From Rhodoferax sp. (GTDB lineage: Bacteria > Pseudomonadota > Gammaproteobacteria > Burkholderiales > Burkholderiaceae_C): DNA of 36,484 nucleotides. The notes under the pieces were generated by a model. That model searched no databases and had not been told where the DNA came from. It saw only the letters and a program-made list of their open reading frames with translations. Where the stretch lies: NCBI RefSeq assembly GCF_028689295.1, contig NZ_JAQTWL010000020.1, positions 1 to 36,484 on the forward strand, written 5' to 3'. Below, one piece after another: positions 1-6,556 of the stretch (within the stretch, counting starts at the first letter, position 1; every line of letters begins with the position of its first letter). The position numbers were made by a program, and so were the translations under genes.

Positions 1-6
1 GGTGGT

Positions 7-1383
7 TCAAAATTCAAGTTCTTCCTCGAACGCGATTTGGCGGGCTTTGGGTATTTTTCCCCCGACCTGAAAGGCGTTTTCCTGTTCGAGTGCCTTTTCT
101 TTTTTGTCCTCAGCCACTTCAGGTGCGGCCTTTTCCCGCACCTCCAAAAATGCCTCACGCACGTAGTCACCAGACGTTTTGAAATACTGTGCAATGTTTG
201 CCCTCAGCGACGGTTCCAGCGCTTCGCGCTCCCTGATGACGCGGTCATCACGAACCATGACCACATCCGTTCCAAGCTGCGTGAGCTTGCCGTCCGTGTC
301 CAAAATGCCTTTTTCACGTAGCAGATCGACAGAACCAGGGTCTACACCGCCGTTTTGCTGTTCAAGGTCAACCCTGGCTATTTGGTGAAGTGCCTGATAG
401 CCCAAATCTTTGATACTGGCGTTGGCCGCAAGCATGCGTTCATCGCGCATGGAAATCTTGCCGTCACCCAGCAGGTCAATATCTGCCACGGGGCTTTTTA
501 TGAGGATGTCAATCGTTCTTTGATCGGCGCGAAGAACGGACTTGCCCACAGGCGCGATCGTCAGGTTCTTGACCGGATCACCCGTGATGCCCGCTTCAAC
601 ACTTGGGATACGGCCACGTTCAAGCCCTTGGGCGACCTGTTTACCTCTCATCCAGGCCCTTAACACCTCAGGCTCTGTGTTTTGCAATGGATAGCCCAAT
701 TTGCCAGAGATCTCCGCTGCACGGACCTTGAAGGCCGTGTCACCGATCAACAGCAGGCCTTTGTCGATGTCAAACTTTTTGGCGGCGATCTTGAGTGCCG
801 CTTCGACATCGCGATCATCGGTTTTGCGCACATCCAGGCGGTCACCGACATCACGCACGGCCACCGTCAAGCCGCGCGTGTATTCCATGACGCCGTCCTT
901 ACCTTCACGCGCCTGCAAATCGGCCAGCACAATGTTGGGTGCTGTTTGTTGGCTGAAGCCTTCCAGGCCGGAATCCGGCGTCTTTTCTGCTTCTTCAATC
1001 AGACTGTCAAAAATGGGGTCATCGGGTTGTTCAAGCTTTGCATCTTTTAGGAAATCAAGCCAGATTTCCGGTTTGGCCAACGTGCCATCCAGTTCGCGAG
1101 CGGCCTTGTCTTTTTGGGCGTAATAGCCCTCAGTGAGTTTGGCCAGCTCGATGGCCACTGATGCAGCAATGGATTGCTCAGAAGCATTCTGCCCCTTCAG
1201 TCTGGCGTGCAGTTCGCCGCGAGTGGCTTCCATGCTGGACTGCAATTGCAGCCATTTTTCGCGGTATTGCTGTTCGTGCTGATTAATCCCGCCATTGCGA
1301 ATTTCTCGCGCAGGGGCAGTTTTGGCCTCAAAGGCATCCAGTAGGGCAATTCGCTTTTGTTGTTCACCAGTCAAAGTTTCCAT
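7..1383 (-). CDS. LPD7-domain conjugation-associated protein
   Basis: A 458-residue soluble, charged protein. Residues about 180-250 resemble the large polyvalent protein-associated domain 7 (LPD7): a VEAALKIAAKKF helix, then a 'LLLIGDTAFKVRAAEISGKLG'-type core. This domain is found in relaxases and other large proteins of conjugative elements. The first part, to about residue 110, is rich in Glu, Gln, Lys and Arg and probably forms helical coiled coil. The C-terminus is again highly charged. An upstream GTG at 1416 is possible, but I chose the ATG at 1383 because a GAAAGG ribosome-binding site lies about 6 bases before it. The stop is at positions 7-9, so the gene is complete. It follows the exported-protein gene at 1406-2023 and is probably cotranscribed. 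No relaxase HUH motif or catalytic tyrosine pattern was seen, so a nicking role is not claimed. Confidence 0.6.
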   Translation of the reverse strand: METLTGEQQKRIALLDAFEAKTAPAREIRNGGINQHEQQYREKWLQLQSSMEATRGELHARLKGQNASEQSIAASVAIELAKLTEGYYAQKDKAARELDGTLAKPEIWLDFLKDAKLEQPDDPIFDSLIEEAEKTPDSGLEGFSQQTAPNIVLADLQAREGKDGVMEYTRGLTVAVRDVGDRLDVRKTDDRDVEAALKIAAKKFDIDKGLLLIGDTAFKVRAAEISGKLGYPLQNTEPEVLRAWMRGKQVAQGLERGRIPSVEAGITGDPVKNLTIAPVGKSVLRADQRTIDILIKSPVADIDLLGDGKISMRDERMLAANASIKDLGYQALHQIARVDLEQQNGGVDPGSVDLLREKGILDTDGKLTQLGTDVVMVRDDRVIREREALEPSLRANIAQYFKTSGDYVREAFLEVREKAAPEVAEDKKEKALEQENAFQVGGKIPKARQIAFEEELEF

Positions 1384-1405
1384 AGATGGCCTTTCAGGTA
1401 CAAAC

Positions 1406-2023
1406 TCATTGACCACCGGAATCAGGCGGGGTGCAGTCGATCAGTGGGATGGTGAGTGCTGGTCCCCAGCGGCCCTCATTGGCTGACTTTTGAATCAGTG
1501 CATTGCGAAAGGCCATGTCATCTTCATAGGCAGCACGCCACTTGCCCTTTTGTTGCAGCCAGGGCTTGGCCAGGTCGAGCGATGCACGCCGTTTTCCAAT
1601 CAAGGTTTGATGCTCAGGCGTCAAGACGCCATAGCCCGCATAGACTTTCCAACCAACAAAATCGGTGCTGGTTGAGGCACAGCCACCCCCGGCAGGTGAA
1701 GTGGGCATGCACGCGGAGTACGCAAAAGTTGACCCCAGTGCCGGTGTTTCAACGTAAGTGGGGAAGCCGCCGGTCGTCCAGGCCACCCAGCCACTGGGTG
1801 TCAAAAATGCAGCGGGGTAACCGGGCACCCCTGGGTCTTCAATACCCACCCAAATGGCACCGGGCAGGCCCACATCGGATGCGGCAACGGTGCCACTGAT
1901 TGACACTGAAGCGGGTGATGGGTCATACGCCGTGCCAGCGCAAAAGACGTTGCCGCCGACGGTTTGGGCCATGGCGACCATGCCGTGGGCTAGCAGCAAA
2001 GTGAAAGCGGAATTTTTCAGCAT
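1406..2023 (-). CDS. Exported protein of unknown function on the conjugative backbone
   Basis: A 205-residue protein that I do not recognise. Residues 1-20 form a typical Sec signal peptide: a Lys near the start, a hydrophobic LLLAHGMVAMA stretch and an AMAQ cleavage site. The mature N-terminal half is rich in Gly, Pro, Ser, Thr and aromatic residues, with several Cys that could form disulfides in the periplasm. The C-terminal third is helical and charged (KRRASLDLAKPW, KWRAAYEDDMAF). The AAGGAAT ribosome-binding site 9-10 bases before the ATG supports this start. The gene lies in the same direction as the type IV secretion genes on the far side of the cargo and just ahead of the LPD7 gene, so a transfer or surface role is possible but unproven. 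Confidence 0.6.
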   Translation of the reverse strand: MLKNSAFTLLLAHGMVAMAQTVGGNVFCAGTAYDPSPASVSISGTVAASDVGLPGAIWVGIEDPGVPGYPAAFLTPSGWVAWTTGGFPTYVETPALGSTFAYSACMPTSPAGGGCASTSTDFVGWKVYAGYGVLTPEHQTLIGKRRASLDLAKPWLQQKGKWRAAYEDDMAFRNALIQKSANEGRWGPALTIPLIDCTPPDSGGQ

Positions 2024-2043
2024 GGGACGGCATTCCTTTTAGG

Positions 2044-2104
2044 AAGGCCAGTCCAGCATCAAGACTTTGAGGGAAAGGTTGTGAACCCCCGCTGGACTGG
2101 CTTT
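2044..2104. repeat. Imperfect inverted repeat at the left cargo junction
   Basis: The left arm at 2044-2057 (AAGGCCAGTCCAGC) matches the reverse complement of 2091-2104 (GCTGGACTGGCTTT) at 13 of 14 positions. The two arms are separated by 33 bases. It lies between the 5' end of the exported-protein gene and the IS3 remnant. It could be a 5'-leader stem-loop, a terminator of transcription coming from the right, or an old element end. There is no T-run strong enough to call a terminator. Confidence 0.5.
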
Positions 2105-2139
2105 ACCCATACCGCGAAGGCGCAAATGCAGTCCCAGGA

Positions 2140-2488
2140 CGATCTTCCGATCCCATTGGAAAGTATTGCAGCCATGATTTCCAGGAAGTTCTCAAGGGCT
2201 ACAAGATGAAATCGTCAATGAGCCGCAAGGGCAACTGCTGGGACGCACCCACCGAAAGCCTGTGGGGCCGTCTGAAGGTCGGCAGGCTATACGGCAGACG
2301 GTTTGCCACGCGACGCCATGGACGAGGTGATCGATTGGCTGGCGTTCTACAACCACAAGAGATTGCACTCAACGTTGTGCTAAGTGACTCCGATGACGTT
2401 TGAGCAACGCTGGATAGCGGCCCAGCAGCTAGACCGGAAGTCCGCATAATGGGCAGCCTAAGGAGTCCGGAAAACAGGGGCAAGTTCA
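2140..2488 (+). mobile_element. Decayed IS3-family element: transposase C-terminus and right end
   Basis: Codons from about 2150 read as the end of an IS3-family OrfB transposase. They include the hallmark MSRKGNCWD, ESLWGRLKVGRLYGRRFATR and then, after a frame change near 2310, DEVIDWLAFYNHKRLHSTL and FEQRWIAAQQ, ending in a stop at 2447-2449. Damage is clear: an Asn codon is missing from the usual WDNAPTES, the frame is lost near 2310, and an in-frame stop follows HSTLC. Downstream sequence ending in CA at 2488 has the form of an IS3 terminal repeat. Read from outside it begins TGAACTTGCCCCTGTTTTCC. The left end and most of the transposase are missing, so it cannot move by itself. Confidence 0.8.
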
Positions 2489-2589
2489 GTTTTGGGATCG
2501 AGGTATTTGCCGCTGTCTTTCAGAAAGACAAACTAGTGGCCCAGGGTTTCAGGCCGGGCCTTGATCAGATAGTTCAGTGCGTCGCTCAT
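2489..2589 (-). pseudogene. 5' fragment of a carboxymuconolactone decarboxylase-like gene cut by the IS3 end
   Basis: An ATG at 2589, with an AAAGGAAATTCACC leader, opens a frame reading MSDALNYLIKARPETLGH, an amber stop at 2533-2535, then FVFLKDSGKYLDPKT. It ends exactly where the IS3 terminal repeat begins. The pattern 'KARPETLGHY..FLKD.GK.LDPKT' is what I expect at the start of small carboxymuconolactone decarboxylase/AhpD-fold proteins, so the family call is from memory of the pattern. The gene is broken twice, by a nonsense codon where Tyr is expected and by the insertion. It sits 19 bases past the stop of the universal stress gene and was probably the last gene of the sulfite operon. 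Confidence 0.6.
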
Positions 2590-2608
2590 GGTGAATTTCC
2601 TTTGAAAA

Positions 2609-3430
2609 TCAAGAATGCAAAACCAGCACCGGGTGCTCGGACAGCCCCATCACCTTCTGCGCCACACCGCCGAGCAGGGCGCGGCCAATGCCGGGCTCGC
2701 CGCGGCTTCCCATCACGATCAGGTCGGATTGAGACGCCGCCCTGGCCGCGAGGATCTCGGTGAAAGGCTTGCCCACACGCACCTCACCCTGGGCCACCAC
2801 CCCGAACGCACGCGCCGCAACAAGCATGTCGGTGACAAACGCATCTACCGGCGGTCGCTGGGCTTCGGTACCGACCACGCTCACCAGTTGCATCGGCAAG
2901 GCGCATTGGGCGGCCACGCCCATTGCAGTGGCAACAATCTGGCGCCCGGTTGGCGTGGCCTCGGCCGCCACCAGCACACGCTGCTGCCACAAGCACGCCT
3001 CGCGCGGCACGATCAACACATGGCAAGGCGCGTGAGTGACCACCTTGCTGACCATCTCGCCGACCAGCAAATTGGCCAGCAAGCCGCGCTTGCCACGGCG
3101 GCGGATGATGACGACATCGCTGCCCTGCTGACGGGCCTCGTCAACGATTTCCTGGTAGGGCTCCTGGCCCCGGCGCAGACGCAGGTCGATGGCCACGCCA
3201 ACGGCTTGAGCCTGTTGACGCAGCTCGGCAATTTTCACCGCCGCTTCCTGCTCGGCCTTAGCCGCAATTTGCGGCGCAATGGCTTCATATTCAGGGTTGC
3301 TGACCAGCGGCAGCACGGTGGCCAAGGGCAACTGGCAGCGCTGCGCCAGGGCCAAGGCCATGGCCTCGGCACCGGTGTCATATTCGCTGTGCTCGGTGGC
3401 CAGCAGCAAGTGGGTGAACAATTGCGTCAT
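2609..3430 (-). CDS. Tandem universal stress protein (UspA family)
   Basis: A 273-residue protein with two UspA-like domains. The first (about 1-140) has FTHLLLATEHSEYDTGAEAMALA and ends with HAPCHVLIVP. The second (about 145-273) starts with QRVLVAAEATPTGRQIVATAM and ends with SEHPVLVLHS. The C-terminal half carries IVMGSRGEPG followed by a GG about nine residues later, close to the nucleotide-binding G-x2-G-x9-G pattern of ATP-binding Usp proteins. The last G(S/T) position is Gly here. The ATG at 3430 has a GGAGGT ribosome-binding site inside the end of the upstream gene. The gene is part of the sulfite dehydrogenase operon, so it may help cope with sulfite or redox stress (inference). Confidence 0.88.
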   Translation of the reverse strand: MTQLFTHLLLATEHSEYDTGAEAMALALAQRCQLPLATVLPLVSNPEYEAIAPQIAAKAEQEAAVKIAELRQQAQAVGVAIDLRLRRGQEPYQEIVDEARQQGSDVVIIRRRGKRGLLANLLVGEMVSKVVTHAPCHVLIVPREACLWQQRVLVAAEATPTGRQIVATAMGVAAQCALPMQLVSVVGTEAQRPPVDAFVTDMLVAARAFGVVAQGEVRVGKPFTEILAARAASQSDLIVMGSRGEPGIGRALLGGVAQKVMGLSEHPVLVLHS

Positions 3431-3432
3431 AC

Positions 3433-3876
3433 TCAGTGACCTCCCGTCAGCAGCCCTGAGGCGGCCAACAACAACACCGCCAGAATGACCGCACAAATCA
3501 CCGCATAAACCCTGTCCTTGCGCTTGGCATAAAGCAGCATCAGACCCAGCAACGGCGCCAGGGAGCTGCCTGCAAGCAAAGCAATGCCGACCAGGTTGGC
3601 CAGGTCGCCATGATAGGCAAGTGCCACCCAGCCCCAACCCTGGGGAGTCGCGGTGCGTTGCAGGTAGACGTCGACCGGCAAGTTCCAAAGGCCGGGCAAC
3701 TGGTCCAGCGGAACGTGCGGGGGCAGGATGCCAAAGATGTAAGCCGCAAAAGCCAGCAGCAGGGCCAGCACACCCAGGCGTGTGCTCCAGTCAAGCAACA
3801 GGGCGTAACGCCGCGACTCATCCCGTTGTTGTTGGGCGTGCAAGTGCTGCGCAGTGGTAAGTGTTTCGCTTGTCAT
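3433..3876 (-). CDS. Small integral membrane protein of the sulfite operon
   Basis: A 147-residue protein with a hydrophilic N-terminus (about 1-30) followed by three hydrophobic segments. These are at roughly 32-52 (LGVLALLLAFAAYIFGIL), 92-115 and 122-143 (VYAVICAVILAVLLLAASG). The loop between the first two is moderately polar and probably periplasmic. The family is uncertain. Short membrane proteins of the DUF1634 type often accompany TSUP permeases and this may be one, but I cannot confirm it. The ATG at 3876 lies 13 bases after the stop of the TSUP permease gene, and its stop lies 2 bases before the stress-protein start. Cotranscription is therefore very likely, and a role as accessory subunit of the permease is plausible. 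Confidence 0.75.
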   Translation of the reverse strand: MTSETLTTAQHLHAQQQRDESRRYALLLDWSTRLGVLALLLAFAAYIFGILPPHVPLDQLPGLWNLPVDVYLQRTATPQGWGWVALAYHGDLANLVGIALLAGSSLAPLLGLMLLYAKRKDRVYAVICAVILAVLLLAASGLLTGGH

Positions 3877-3889
3877 GCTTGCTCAGCTT

Positions 3890-4855
3890 TCATATCCAGA
3901 TTCCCAAACCCTTGAGCAGGGCGCGCACCCCGGCAAAAAGCAGGAGTGTGATCACCATCTTGCGAATCACCGAGCCCTTGAGCACATGCAGCAGGCGCGC
4001 GCCGATGCGTGCACCCAGCATCATGCCGACCACCGACGGCACGGCAATCATCGGCAGCACCGCACCACGGTTCAGGTAAACCCAGGCGGCAGAAGAGTCC
4101 ACCAGGGACAGCACCAGGCCCGAGGTGCCCGCCGACACCTTGAGCGGCACACCCATCAGCAAATTGAGCGCGGGCACATTGGCCCAACCGGCGCCAATGC
4201 CAAACATGCCGGCCATGACGCCGATGAGCAAAAACACAAACAGGCCCAGCGGCGTGCGGTGCACCTGCCAGTCAATGGCACGGCCGGAAGCGCCGTCGAT
4301 GAAAACACCATGAATGCCCAGCGCGCTCGACAGGCGATCAGGCTGCACCACATGCGGAAACTCTGATTTTTTGGCCGCCAGCATGAGCGCCACGATGCCC
4401 AGAACGATCACGCCCAGTGCAATCTGGATGACCGAGGCGGGCAGCGCCAGGCCCAGCAAGGCCCCCGCGATCGAACTCATGCAGGCCAGCAGCGCCAATG
4501 GCAAGGCCAGCCGCACGCTGGCCAGGCCGCCACGCAGCAGCATGGGCCCGGCCGCCAAAGCGCTGGCCAATGCCACCAGCAGACCTGCCCCGCGCACAAA
4601 GTCCAGGTGAAACGGGAAAAAGCCGCCAATGATGGGCACAAACAGCGTGCCACCGCCAATACCGGCGGGCACCGCCACGATGCCAATCAGGAAACAGGTG
4701 ACAAACAGCGCCAGCGGCCAAAACCACCAGGGCATGGCGCTTGCGGGCACCACAGTATCGGCGGCGTGTGCGTGCAGGGCCGTCATCCCATAGACCGCAA
4801 CCAACAGGCCCAGCTGTTGCAAACTGGCCAGCGTGCGGGTGAATAACTTGAGCAT
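3890..4855 (-). CDS. TSUP-family (TauE/SafE) permease, probable sulfite or organosulfur anion exporter
   Basis: A 321-residue polytopic membrane protein with about eight to nine hydrophobic segments arranged as two similar halves. The N-terminus has a signal-like segment, then a Trp-rich PWWFWPLALFV helix. Each half has the Gly-rich loop typical of this family: AVPAGIGGGTLFVPIIGGFF in the first, AGMFGIGAGWANVPALNLLMG in the second. Family members move sulfite, sulfoacetate, taurine-derived anions or related compounds across the inner membrane. It follows the anchor subunit gene of the sulfite dehydrogenase by 12 bases, which points to sulfite or sulfate as substrate. The ATG at 4855 was chosen over a TTG at 4861. 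Substrate and transport direction are inferred from context only. Confidence 0.88.
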   Translation of the reverse strand: MLKLFTRTLASLQQLGLLVAVYGMTALHAHAADTVVPASAMPWWFWPLALFVTCFLIGIVAVPAGIGGGTLFVPIIGGFFPFHLDFVRGAGLLVALASALAAGPMLLRGGLASVRLALPLALLACMSSIAGALLGLALPASVIQIALGVIVLGIVALMLAAKKSEFPHVVQPDRLSSALGIHGVFIDGASGRAIDWQVHRTPLGLFVFLLIGVMAGMFGIGAGWANVPALNLLMGVPLKVSAGTSGLVLSLVDSSAAWVYLNRGAVLPMIAVPSVVGMMLGARIGARLLHVLKGSVIRKMVITLLLFAGVRALLKGLGIWI

Positions 4856-4867
4856 GTGCAAACGGGC

Positions 4868-5809
4868 TCAGGAGATGGTTTGGTAGTACAAATTTTGCGG
4901 GTGGTTGGCCTGCGCAAAAAAGAACCAGCGCTCGGCCAGCAAACCCAGGTACTGCAGCACAAAGGCCAGCAACAACAACACGGTGGAAGCCGTACTGACC
5001 CCGAGTGCCAGGGTCAGCAGCGGCATCGGAAACACCAGCAACAAAAACGTCCATTTGACCGAGCGCAGCAATTGGGCGCTGCGGCCATGAAAGAACTCAC
5101 GCGTGTTGAACGAGCCGCCCATGAAACCCTGCGCCTTTTGCACGATGCGCGGGTGCTTGATGCCAATGGCGCTTTGCAGGGTGGACTTGGGCTTGAGCCG
5201 GGCGTTGCGAATGAGCGAGGCACTGCGCGTGACCCAGGCCAGCAGCGTGAGCCCTGCCGCAGCCAAAGCGTAGGGGCCAACCAGCGCCATCATGCCGAAG
5301 CCGGCGGCCAGCAGCGTGGCCAGCGTCAGGCCCGAGGCACAGCCCAGCAGCAGGTAGTTGACGAGTGTCAGCGGGCTGGCCCATTCCTGCAAAAAGCGCA
5401 CCGAGGCATAAATCATGGCTGTGGCCACGAACAGCGCCAGGCACAGCAGCACCGTGACCGCGCCAATCAATTTGGTGTTGCCCAAACCAAACCAGTGCGA
5501 GACGGCGTACAAAAACAGGCCCAGCATGAACAGCGGCAAGGCAATCACCTCGCGCGCCAGCCAGGAGGTGCGCCACATGGTGGCCGAGCGCCAGGCACGC
5601 TCCGGGTGCCCGAGGTGAAAGAACGAGGCCAGCAGGCCCAGGCCAGTCAGCACCAATGCCACAGCGCTGGCCGTGGACAGGAACTGCTGACTCTCCAGCG
5701 CAGTGAGCGCGCCCAGACCGCTGATCTCGGTGCCGTACAGGGCCAGGAACAGCCCCTGCGCCGCACCGGCGAGCGTGGTTAAAAAGATCACAGAAAAAGC
5801 GGGTTGCAT
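4868..5809 (-). CDS. soeC: Membrane anchor subunit of sulfite dehydrogenase (SoeC/DmsC type)
   Basis: A 313-residue hydrophobic protein with about eight transmembrane helices. It matches the DmsC-like anchor family: an N-terminal FSVIFLTTLAGAAQGL helix, the conserved FHLGHPERAWRSATMWRTSWL loop, and a C-terminal AERWFFFAQANHPQNLYY tail. In the complex it binds quinone and passes electrons between the cytoplasmic Fe-S subunit and the membrane quinone pool. The length fits known SoeC and DmsC proteins. The gene starts 18 bases after the Fe-S subunit stop, so the order A-B-C is intact. The choice of SoeC over DmsC rests on the partner subunits and the adjoining TSUP permease. Confidence 0.85.
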   Translation of the reverse strand: MQPAFSVIFLTTLAGAAQGLFLALYGTEISGLGALTALESQQFLSTASAVALVLTGLGLLASFFHLGHPERAWRSATMWRTSWLAREVIALPLFMLGLFLYAVSHWFGLGNTKLIGAVTVLLCLALFVATAMIYASVRFLQEWASPLTLVNYLLLGCASGLTLATLLAAGFGMMALVGPYALAAAGLTLLAWVTRSASLIRNARLKPKSTLQSAIGIKHPRIVQKAQGFMGGSFNTREFFHGRSAQLLRSVKWTFLLLVFPMPLLTLALGVSTASTVLLLLAFVLQYLGLLAERWFFFAQANHPQNLYYQTIS

Positions 5810-5827
5810 CGTAAGTCCGTCTGAGGT

Positions 5828-6556
5828 TCAGGTTGCAAAGTCTTCACGCCCCGCGCCACGGCCGGCGTAGTCGGGTTGTTTGCCGTCGAGCTTGAGCGGG
5901 TTGTCGACGCGCTCGAGGTCTTCGGGGTGAATGCGGATCTCGGTCTTGCGCCGCGGCAGGTAATGGTTGGCCGGGCGTGTGCCCCACTCGGGCATGAGCT
6001 GGTAGCCGCCGCGCTCGGCAATGGCCTTGGAGACCACCGACTCGGGGTCGTGCACGTCGCCAAAGAGCCGGGCGTTGGCCGGACAGGCCAGCACGCAGGC
6101 GGGCTTGCGCTCGGGCTCGGGCAGCTTGGTGTCGGTGACGCGGTCCACGCACAGCGTGCACTTGGTCATGACCTTGCGCTCTTCGTCGAACTCGCGCGCA
6201 CCGTAGGGGCAGGCCCAGCTGCAGTATTTGCAGCCGATGCACTTGTCGTAATCCACCAGCACAATGCCGTCCTCGGCGCGCTTGTAGCTCGCGCCCGTGG
6301 GGCATACCGGCACGCAGGGCGGGTCTTCGCAGTGCAGGCAGCTCTTGGGAAAGTGCACGGTTTGCGTGTTCGGGTACTCACCCACTTCGAAGGTCTGCAC
6401 CCGGTTGAAAAAAGTGCCGTTGGGGTCGGCCGCGTAGGGGTTGAGGTCGACCAATGCACCTGCCGTGCCGGAGGTGTTCCACTGTTTGCAGCTGGTCACA
6501 CAGGCGTGGCAGCCGACACACACATTGAGGTCGATGACGAGGGCGAGTTGGGTCAT
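5828..6556 (-). CDS. soeB: Four-cluster ferredoxin subunit of sulfite dehydrogenase (SoeB/DmsB type)
   Basis: A 242-residue electron-transfer subunit with four [4Fe-4S] cysteine groups: CVGCHACVTSC near residue 13, CLHCEDPPCVPVC near 73, CIGCKYCSWAC near 106, and CTLC...CVLAC near 132-155. It relays electrons from the molybdenum subunit to the membrane anchor. The C-terminal tail (about 190-242) has the EWGTRPANHYLPRRK segment common in this branch. Its ATG overlaps the TGA of the catalytic subunit by 4 bases (ATGA), which implies translational coupling and matched synthesis. A GGGAG ribosome-binding site lies just upstream. No cysteine is missing. Confidence 0.92.
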   Translation of the reverse strand: MTQLALVIDLNVCVGCHACVTSCKQWNTSGTAGALVDLNPYAADPNGTFFNRVQTFEVGEYPNTQTVHFPKSCLHCEDPPCVPVCPTGASYKRAEDGIVLVDYDKCIGCKYCSWACPYGAREFDEERKVMTKCTLCVDRVTDTKLPEPERKPACVLACPANARLFGDVHDPESVVSKAIAERGGYQLMPEWGTRPANHYLPRRKTEIRIHPEDLERVDNPLKLDGKQPDYAGRGAGREDFAT

